Position numbers and translations under genes: made by a program
Source: Polytrichum commune
Lineage: Eukaryota > Streptophyta > Polytrichopsida > Polytrichales > Polytrichaceae
Reading direction: 5' to 3'
Length of the DNA: 64,000 nt
NCBI GenBank assembly: GCA_950295325.1
Contig: OX485803.1
Coordinates: forward strand, 20,832,001-20,896,000
The notes under the pieces: model-generated
Database searches by the model: none
The model's input: the letters and a program-made list of their open reading frames with translations, nothing else
Told to the model about the DNA's origin: nothing
Shown: positions 56,448 through 64,000 of the stretch, one piece after another
How positions within the stretch are numbered: the stretch's first letter is position 1
How the letters are laid out: every line of letters starts with the position of its first letter

Positions 56448-59400
56448 ATGGCGACGCCTGGTCAACCTCCTCCACCCCCGTCCGTCCAGACACTGCTCAT
56501 CCGTCACTTGCCTGAAGGATTGCCTCCCGACACCCTCAAACGTCTCTTTTCACACTATGGTGCCTCAGATGCACGCTTGTGTAATGCAGGAAGGTAGGTT
56601 CTCATTGGAAGAATCTTCAAATTTTAATGGGTACAATCCATTCTACTTTGCTGTGAGCAGTTTGGGGATCATCACTTGTAAGATGTGACAAATTACTTGA
56701 CATGCTGATCAAATTGCTTATTCTGGTCGCTCTTGTGACAGGTTGAAGGGTTGTGCTTTTGTGGACTTTGAGAACGAAGCAGTATGTGCTCGAGCACAAT
56801 CACAGCTGCACAGGTGGTTTTGGTGGTTCTCAATGAGTGATCTTTTCTGTTTCTTAAAAATATGGAAGGTATCATAATTCATATGAAACTTATAAGAACA
56901 GTGAATATTTAATTGGTTTGAATTCAGAAAACTCCAGGGTTACTTGTTGGATGTACACGGACCTAAGTTTTGAAGAAATCTGTTAAGTGGACAGTAATGG
57001 TGCTTACAGACTAAATATCATCAATGGAACCTTGTTGCAGATTGAAGTTCTTGGGTAAAACCTTGTTTGTGGAAAGAGCAAAGCCTGCCCCAGAGAAGGA
57101 TGTAATAGCCCAAGAGGACTCTAAGATTGCACATACGGACAAAGTGGTTGAAGTTCTTGATGTTCCTCCACCTCCTCCACCCCTTCCACCTCAGCAAAAT
57201 GTTTCACAGACAGGGGGAGATCCCATTGCTCCTGGCCTTGGTGTGGATTATCCTTTTCCCCCACATCTTGAGTAAGATCAAATCTTTCATCTAACCTTTA
57301 CCATCTGAATTGATAGGGTCTGTAGAAATACAGGAGGAAGTGGCTTTTGGTCCTTGGACTTTTGTATGTTGTCCATCCTTTGATTCACATTATAGATATT
57401 CTCTCATCAAGCCCTGAAGCCACTGAAACACATGTATTTGATGCTTGCACTATCCATCTACAACATTATGAAACGTTTCACCACAGTCTGCATCATTCAA
57501 TTTTTACCTGTTTCTTGTCTACCTGTCCAGTGTTACGTTATGGTTTTGAATGGAGGTAACTTATCTTTCAATTAAACATCTGTGTTTGGTTTTGCAGGTA
57601 TGCGTATCCTCCACCAGATGGAAACATTCTCACGAATATAGTGAATGCTCTTATTGCAGTTCCCCGATTCTATACGCAGGTGCTTGTCCTTCTGTTTGTA
57701 ATAGCTTGGTGTGATGTTAACCAAGAAATTGCTTTAAACGACCCAGAATCTTGTGAGTCTGATTGCAAGTGTATCCTTAGTGGCAGTGCTGGCAAAACAT
57801 AAGAGTTGTCTGCGAAGTCCTCAAAAGAGGGGCCAAAATAGGATTTAAGTGGCTCTTTTGAGGGACTTTTTTATTAAGAGCTTGTTAGAGTGTCTTGTGT
57901 TGGAGCCTAATTTGAAAGTTGGGGTGAAACTGCACCTCTGCTTTTAATCCCAAAAACTTCGAGAGAATTTTAAGACTCTAAAATAGGGTTTTACCCATAG
58001 GACCCCTCACTCTAAATATTGATTCAGCCAATGCAAGGCTAGCTTGGCCCACCAATTCTAGTATGACAAGCTAGAAAGTGGGTTCTTTTCAATAATCCAT
58101 ATAAATTCTTTTAGCTTGTTATGTAAGCCTTCAGAAAACCCAGGTGACTCTGTGCAGAACCTTTTAATCTCACCTGAAGTTCGACCTGAAGACTTCACAA
58201 ATAACTCTATAGTCTCGACAATTTCGTTAGTCGAGACCATGAAAATCTGGGAATGCTAATTCACTTCAGTGAAGTAAGCAACAAACTTGTGGAAAATCAT
58301 TATCTTAGTCGTGGCTTCAAGTAGTTCTTTCTGATGAGTGTGCAGATTTTGGGGGTGATCACGTTGTGATCAGGTGCTGCATCTGATGAACAAAATGAAC
58401 CTCCCAGCCCCATTCCGAGCTGCACTTCCAACACCTCCTTTGCCACCTCCTTTGCCGCCTCCAGTACCTTTTCCTTCTGTTGGGAAGCGACAAGCAGGAG
58501 AACTATCAAGTGGTGAATCAGAGCTAGAATCATCTGATGAGGTGTTAATATTTTGCCTTACTTTCAATGGCCTTGAATGTTCAGATTTTTCATGCAGCAG
58601 TAGCTTTTATGAGGCTAAAAATGGCAGTTATCTTGATTGTGGTTCATGTTAGGTGTTTCACACCTATTGGCACATCTTTGAAACATCTTCACTGGTCATT
58701 CACTCTTGCTATGTACATGCTTGCACTTGGGTATTCATAAACTTCAGACTCGCTATTGAGCTTTTTCCTTAATTCAATCCTATGCATTTCATCAATTTGC
58801 ACACTATTGTTTTATTCTACCATGCCGTAGGAGTGTTTGTACAAATGTATTTTTTGCTGCTTTAAGGAATCTCCTAGAACATGTCAGTTAATTTTGTCTG
58901 TTGAACTTCCAATATGCAGGAACGTGTGAATGCTGTAACTGAAGATGAACTTGATGGAACTGAAAATGAGCCAGATAGTCATCAGTCAAGGAGGAAGCGT
59001 GCGAAATTGGAAGCTGTATTGGGGCCTGCAGTGGACAAAGATGCTTCTCATGAAGCTGCTGGAGTGAAGCCTATAAGCATTGTACCAAAGAATGCGCCTA
59101 TCAAGAAGAACAAACCTGTCATGCAGGCAAGCTCATGTTCTTGTGTTTTATATTTTGTGTTTTTGTTCTTCTAGTTTCCAGTTTGCATAATTGCTCGGGT
59201 ACTTAGTTAGTAATATTCAATCAATTCCTGCTCTTTCTCTTTGTTCCTCTCTCCCCCTTTTGCCAAACCAGGTGTCCTTATCCACAACCTTCCATTCAAC
59301 CTTGTACTTACTACAAAAATTAAAATTTGTGGATGGTTACTTGAAAGCAGATCAAGATTACACCCAAAGTCTCGATTGGTGAAGGAACGTCAAGAGATAA

Positions 59401-60927
59401 AAGTGGTCAAGTAGAATTGGATGCTCAAAAAGAGGTGGAAGATCTCAATAGAACAGCCACAAGAGAAGAGTTGCAGGCTGGCCAATTACCTACAACGGAA
59501 ATTCTGTCTCTGCCGATGTTCAAGGTAAGATATACTTTAATTTGGCAGGTATTCTGTTAATAGTCCATGTAACCTTATGCTTTTTAAGGTGCTTTTTTGA
59601 ACACACTGCAATTTTCAGAAACTAAACATTGAAGGTCTTGAAAGAACAGACCTTAACATTTCAATAACTCTAATAGCGCTTGTGTGCTGAGTCTCAGTAG
59701 TATAGGCATCTAAAATTTCAAAGGTTGCAGTTATGGTCGTAGTTGTAGGTACCTTGTACTAATGCATATGTGCAGAGTGAAATAAACTAGTATTGTTGTT
59801 TTAAGATTGTCTGGGTCAACAATTGACCTTGATGGTCTGTTGGGTATGGTGTAGAATTACTCTCCTGGTGCGCCGACGCAAGTTCTTTATATTAAGAACC
59901 TGGGAAAGGAGGTAGCTCCAGATGATCTCTTTCATGTGTATGGTAAGCTCTTCACAATCTGACATGGACAAAGGTTCCTTTGTTCTTCCATACTATTTGG
60001 GCATTCGGTGTACATATTATCTGATATTAATGTCATGTAATTTTTCATTTTCAATATTTTTCAATATTAAAGTGACATAATTTGTCCAGGTGCTTTTTTT
60101 GCAAATCTTGAGGAGGCCAAAGCAACATTAAATGTGAAACTCATGCAGGTACTTCCTCACAAACACTTTGAATTTCCACCAAGATTATCCTTAAAAGGAT
60201 GATTTCACGTATGTGGCTATCACATTACTTTCATGATCTAAGTTTGTCTCTGATCATTAATGGCTAAATTATTCAAGTTTTAAGCCTGTTGATCAACAGT
60301 TCTAGCTGTCAGTGGAGAAAAAAATACTACAACTTTGTTTTGTTTGAAGATCCAAATATATGGCATATTCTACATTCTTAAGCCTAGTGGATGTGTGATG
60401 CCAAGTGTAGCTCACAAGTAGGTGCTTTAAGTGAAGCAATTCTTTTCATCACAATTGTCTAGACATCTTGATGGATCCTTAGTGCGCTTCATTGAGTATT
60501 TGGAAGATCAGTTCTATTGATCAATGCACTTTTGGGTAAAGTACAGGAAGGGCGCATGAGAGGCCAAGCATTTGTGACATTTTCATCAACAGAATTGGCT
60601 CAGGAGGCTTTAGTGAGCACACATCATCTTTGAAAGGAATTTTACTTTGGAATGTGATCTTTCCTTTTGTTGTGGGAGGATATCTGAGACATGTTCTCTG
60701 TCCATCCCTCCCGTGTGTTCTCTTATATGGGGGCCTTAATTATGGTAATGATGGATGCCTATGTTGATCATTCTCTAAAGATTTTTGGTCTTATCTTGAA
60801 ACTAACAATCTACAGCTGTTGGTGTTGCTGGCAGGAATTAACAAATGGCTACATTTTGAAGGGGAAACCAATGGTAATACAATTTGGTCGAAACCCCTCT
60901 ACTGCAAAACCTCCCATACCAACATGA
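56448..60927 (+). CDS. SNRNP65: U11/U12 small nuclear ribonucleoprotein 65 kDa protein (RNPC3/SNRNP65 homologue), 11 coding exons
   Basis: The protein bridges the U11 and U12 snRNPs of the minor (U12-type) spliceosome in the nucleus. The family contacts the U11-59K protein through its N-terminal part and a U12 snRNA stem-loop through the C-terminal RRM. Exons: 56448-56593, 56742-56813, 57041-57271, 57598-57679, 58374-58541, 58920-59126, 59351-59524, 59855-59942, 60090-60148, 60547-60612, 60835-60927. They join in frame to 461 aa, close to the usual plant length. RRM1: RNP2 LLIRHLP (16-22) and RNP1 KGCAFVDF (51-58). A proline run follows (about 105-120), then YAYPPPDGNILTNIVNALIA and VLHLMNKMNLPAPFR, a second proline region and basic RRKRAK (257-262). 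RRM2: VLYIKNL (370-376) and RGQAFVTF (414-421), ending NGYILKGKPMVIQFGRNP. Intron 6 is GC-AG (CAG|GCAAGC); all others are GT-AG of the major type. No break is seen; it should be functional. Confidence 0.92.
59127..59350 (+). other. GC-AG intron 6 of the 65K gene with a decoy acceptor
   Basis: The donor is CAG|GCAAGC and the acceptor TACTTGAAAGCAG. A stronger-looking acceptor with a pyrimidine tract (CTCCCCCTTTTGCCAAACCAG, ending 59272) lies 78 bp upstream. Using it would read VSLSTTFHSTLYLLQ and reach a stop at 59380-59382. The in-frame continuation IKITPKVSIGEG supports 59351 as the productive exon start. Confidence 0.7.
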
Positions 60928-61380
60928 GTCTATCCACTTGTTGTGCATCAAATACTGGTTTGCTGGAATAGGACCTTGACGGAAGGTAATTAATGCCACA
61001 AATTCCAAAGAGGAGAAAGTCAACAAGAGGTTCTAAATAGATGTTTCATAGATGGTCCTGAGGTTAAGTTTTATTTCAATATTGGTTTAAAATGTGGAGT
61101 AGTAGGAAGACCAGAAACTTGGAGGTACCATTATCTCCAAGATGATAATCTGTCAAGGTGAACATCAGTTATGGTGCTGTCTACCAAATTAGAAAATAGA
61201 AGTTTACAAACCTTTAGGAAATTTGAAGATGTAAACTGGAATCTTCATGGAATTTTAGAATCACTTTCCTGCATGTCTGATGAGTATGGCTTTTATAGAT
61301 AGGGTGCAAGTTCTGGACATGGAGCCTTTCAGTTTGTCTGTAACTCACCAGAATTTAGTGTTAAAATTTAGCCGTTTCAT
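60928..61380 (+). other. Probable 3'UTR and downstream region of the 65K gene
   Basis: No other coding frame is present. Weak AATAAA-like words (TTTTATTTCAATATTGG at about 61068) could serve polyadenylation, but the site is not evident. Confidence 0.4.
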
Positions 61381-61558
61381 TCATGACCAAGACAAGCCAA
61401 TCCTTCACGAAACAAGAGGTTGGGTCTGGGTCCAAGAAACTTGAAGTGAAAAATTTCTTGATGGACCTTAATTTCAAACCCAAGATTGAAGATTGGTTCA
61501 TCAAACTAGTAGTATTTGCTTGTGTGGGGACTATTGAGATTTGGTGGGAAAGTGGTAC

Positions 61559-61722
61559 CACATTAGGCCACTTCATACCTTGGGCCTGAACGTGCGAAAA
61601 GTCTTTGGAACCCAAATTTTTCTCTTGACCAATAGGATTGCTTATTGTCCCGCATTATGAGACCCACAAAATATTTTTGATGGAGTTTCTTTGGTCATTG
61701 ACCTAGTGTAAACCCACCCTAA
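61559..61722. repeat. Dispersed repeat copy downstream of the 65K gene
   Basis: GGCCACTTCATACC, then ACCAATAGGATTGCTT, then AAACCCACCCTAAGTAT match 54823-54976 in the same orientation, about 6.7 kb apart. Confidence 0.55.
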
Positions 61723-61899
61723 GTATATGACTTGGATCTTTTCGAAAATGGTAAGCCGTAGTTGAATTCTATTTTTCACCATTTCCTCGATTGTTTGTAT
61801 TAATGTTTTTACATTTTCTGCCTAAACAACCTTTGCTCCAATTCGCAACTTTGAAACATAGAAGTGAGGCGATCTAGCCAAAATTAAGATGAAAAGAGT

Positions 61900-61906
61900 A
61901 AAAAGC
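61900..61906 (-). terminator. RNA polymerase III terminator of tRNA-Tyr
   Basis: On the minus strand GCTTTTTAC lies about 7 nt after the tRNA 3' end; a second CTTTTC follows. T-runs of this kind end pol III transcription. Confidence 0.7.
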
Positions 61907-61912
61907 ATTTCT

Positions 61913-61995
61913 TCCGACCAACCGGATTCGAACCAGTGACCTAAGGATATCTGTTCCACTACAGTCCTCCGCTCTACCAACTGAGCTATGGTCGG
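61913..61995 (-). tRNA. tRNA-Tyr (GUA) with a short intron
   Basis: Minus strand: CCGACCATAGCTCAGTTGG, D arm and A box TAGCTCAGTTGG, anticodon loop CTGTAG with anticodon GTA, a 10-nt intron (TGGAACAGAT) after position 37, ATCCTTAGG, and the B box GGTTCGAATCC, then TGGTCGGA. The acceptor stem CCGACCA/TGGTCGG pairs at all seven positions. Every plant nuclear tRNA-Tyr gene has an intron at this place. It is 83 bp long without CCA. It looks functional. Confidence 0.95.
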
Positions 61996-62234
61996 TAACT
62001 ACATGCTTCATGTGAATAGACTCTTATTGATGTCCAACATTGCCAAACAGTGTATTTATACTTCTCACACCTTCTGCAAGCCTCTGACGGATATATGATA
62101 ACATTATGGTAGACGCGCCTTAGGAAGATACTTTTCTCTCTGCACCCATTACATGTAGGATATGTAAACACACAATTAGTGTGAGATGAGTAGCAAATCG
62201 AAATAATGCATGTAGTCATTTTCCTCATAATTTT

Positions 62235-62360
62235 CAGAGTTCATGAGTATCTTATTCATTATCAAAGTGAAGGATTTTGTACTCATTAAGTGGTCATATG
62301 GGTCCTTGAATCATGATGAATATTGAGCTCAAAATGGTTAGCAAATTTTGAGCACGTAAC
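62235..62360. repeat. Dispersed repeat copy (related to 50335-50475)
   Basis: TTCATGAGTATCTTATTCAT, then TACTCATTAAGTGGTCATAT, then GGGTCCTTGAA and AATGGTTAGCA correspond in order to 50350-50440. Confidence 0.55.
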
Positions 62361-62410
62361 ACAATCTCTTCTAAACATGTGTTTGAGCTCAATATTCATC
62401 ATGATTCAAG
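62305..62410. repeat. Perfect 29-bp inverted repeat (foldback)
   Basis: CTTGAATCATGATGAATATT then GAGCTCAAA at 62305-62333 is matched without error by its inverse at 62382-62410; the spacer is 48 bp. A nested imperfect stem lies inside the loop (CTCAAAATGG...CAAATTTTGAG). It could be a small MITE or a hairpin transcript. Confidence 0.85.
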
Positions 62411-62689
62411 AACACATGTCCACTCAAATAATCAGGTGTCCAGATAATTTTTTTTGTTTGATTTACGCATGTCTACCGTACTGATAATTTATGATAGATA
62501 TTTTCAGTAATGTAGTGCAATCATGAAGCGTAAGGCATCCACACTCAGGTTTGGATAAGTCAGGGTTTATGTGAGGTGATTTTTTTTTTAATCTTATTAA
62601 TGGAAAATCTCCATGTAATACAACATGATTAAGTAAATAATAATAATAATCTCATACACAAATATGTAATAAACCCTTGTCACTATAGA

Positions 62690-62697
62690 GGTTGGGT
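62690..62697. repeat. 8-bp target duplication, left
   Basis: GGTTGGGT here and at 63108-63115 flank the TIR element exactly. Confidence 0.85.
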
Positions 62698-63107
62698 CAC
62701 GGGGAGGTCACTCCATTGTCAAGTTGAAAACCACGTGTGAACAAAGTTTGCTACCCCTATATTATATGCCATAGATAATTTTTAAAATTATGATGTTTTT
62801 TCTATATATACATATCCATTGATAATATGTTTTGTATATTTTTTGAAACTTTTAGTCATCCCCATTTTTTCCAGTAATTTTTTTAGTTCAATTCTGCGTC
62901 ATTCTAGTTAGAAACGGTATGTTTTCTAGAAATTTTTTTTTATCAAATTTGGTTATCCATTTTTACTATGTAATAGATACCATGTATATGTACTCATAAT
63001 TTTTTTTTGATAAAAGTTTGACCCATTTTGTTGATGCAACTTAGAAAAAGTATATATTTTTTGTTCGCACGTGGTTTTCAACTTGACAATGGAGTGACCT
63101 CCCCGTG
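62698..63107. mobile_element. hAT-like MITE with 48-bp TIR and perfect 8-bp TSD
   Basis: The ends CACGGGGAGGTCACTCCATT through ACGTGTGAACAAA (62698-62745) are mirrored at 63060-63107 with one mismatch in 48 bp. GGTTGGGT is duplicated on both sides. An 8-bp duplication and a CA..GGG start fit the hAT superfamily, although such long TIRs are not typical, and Mutator-like elements are an alternative. The 410-bp body is AT-rich, with poly-T runs and no ORF. The almost identical ends indicate a fairly recent insertion. Confidence 0.88.
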
Positions 63108-63115
63108 GGTTGGGT

Positions 63116-64000
63116 CTGTTATTTACTTTATACAAGATTCTACCTTACTCATTATGAAGCTCGTGTATATATGAAACAATATAACCTTACTACACTAAAT
63201 ATACCAATTAGTGAGGGTGGTACTAATTCAAGTCACATGCACAATCTAGCCAAATCTTAAAATTGCCGAGGCTCAAGATGCTACTCAATGACACTTAATT
63301 TATGAAGACGGTAAATTCTATGCTCGTTTACCATAAATTTCAAGAAAATTAATGCATGCATTGTCAATGATAGTGCAAGTGTCGATATTTTTAGTGAATA
63401 ATGCCAAGTGATGGTACTTTCATGCCTAGTGTTGATACTTAAGTGAATAATGCCAAGTGCCGAGATGAACAATACTTCCTAGATCTTTTGGTGGCACTAA
63501 TTCATAGCGTAAAGGAATTTAATATCACCTTCACTAATTTCCCACTCACTGATTGGTATATTTAGTGCAGTTGCTACATGTTTCTGGTATGTAAACTTCC
63601 CTTGGCAACATATATATTGGTAGGAGTGATACATTAAATTAGAGAAAAGCTCCATTAACCCATGACAATCCCAGTTTTCAGATTTTGTATTAGTCAGTGC
63701 AAACCTTGACCTATGACAATCTCTTATCTTGTGAATTTATTCATTGTGAAGTTTGATGGGGAAATTCAAAATTGGGATGACTGCAGGTTCAAATACTAAT
63801 AACCTTGTTCAGAAGAACTGAAATTCTAGCTTCTTCAGAAAGATAGGAGTAGAGTCCTCAAAAAGTGTCTATACACAACTTCAACAATTTGTACAAAGCA
63901 TTAGGTGTTCGTGGTATATGGAAGTGACACTACTTAGAGGGTTCCTGTGTACAAGCTTCTCAAGAAAAGTGAACTTGTCACATTTCAGAATCTTATAAAA
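63116..64000. other. No supported gene
   Basis: Contains a local duplication of TTAGTGAATAATGCCAAGTG at 63391 and 63431 and inverted AATTAGTGAGGGTGGTA/CACTAATTTCCCACTCAC words at 63207 and 63524. No coding or RNA feature is recognised to the window edge. Confidence 0.3.

Noticed and set aside
58058-58240. 60-aa minus-strand ORF inside intron 4 of the 65K gene
   Set aside because: There is no recognised motif or element ends; it could be retroelement debris, but it cannot be supported.
56594-60834. Possible U12-type introns in the minor-spliceosome gene
   Set aside because: None of the ten coding introns has a GTATCCTT or ATATCCTT donor; donors are ordinary GT (one GC) type.

Overview
This is nuclear DNA from a flowering plant. 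It is AT-rich and intron-containing, with one spliced protein gene, an intron-bearing tRNA-Tyr gene, and dense layers of decayed plant transposable elements. There are no operons, CRISPR arrays or bacterial signals. The species cannot be named from the sequence. Layout, left to right: a diverged ~325-bp tandem repeat and an uninterrupted (CA)73 microsatellite (1-1.6 kb); unannotated AT-rich DNA (1.6-4.65 kb); a broken minus-strand LINE ORF1-like frame (DUF4283-like plus zinc knuckle) cut by two insertions (4.65-10.7 kb); a degenerate chromodomain Ty3/gypsy element with short LTRs (12.5-19.5 kb); a pogo-like transposase fossil (20.6-21.6 kb); several inverted-repeat/MITE-like elements; a C-terminal fragment of an apparent non-LTR element (28.2-28.5 kb); a complete but dead Ty1/copia element with 368-bp LTRs (29.6-38.9 kb); a piggyBac-like remnant (43.1-43.45 kb); a LINE RT zinc-binding remnant (47.5-47.8 kb); and, at the right, the functional part of the window. 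That is an 11-coding-exon gene for the U11/U12 snRNP 65 kDa protein of the minor spliceosome (56.4-60.9 kb) and a tRNA-Tyr gene (about 61.95 kb). The most unusual content is a family of five 1.35-2.2 kb units that begin TGTGAG and end CTCACA. Each is flanked by its own perfect 5-bp target duplication, and none has an internal retrotransposon region. One sits inside another, which sits inside the copia element. They look like solo LTRs, but each carries a private minisatellite at the same internal place and a short ORF near its 3' end. Four copies have an intact ORF of exactly 54 codons. The fifth has a longer, rearranged version. Between two diverged copies the 17-residue core GISLRACVAKAAGWTLE is identical although 12 of 17 codons differ synonymously, a strong mark of selection on the peptide. 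This is the best candidate here for an undescribed system. The rest of the window is a record of successive insertions. The LINE-like frame was hit twice by TGTGAG units. The copia integrase region was hit once, and that unit was hit again by its own family. Small TIR elements have landed around the single-copy gene. Long stretches (about 2-4.6, 10.7-12.5, 22.8-25.2, 38.9-42.4, 43.5-45.3 and 49.6-54.2 kb) show no gene I can support.
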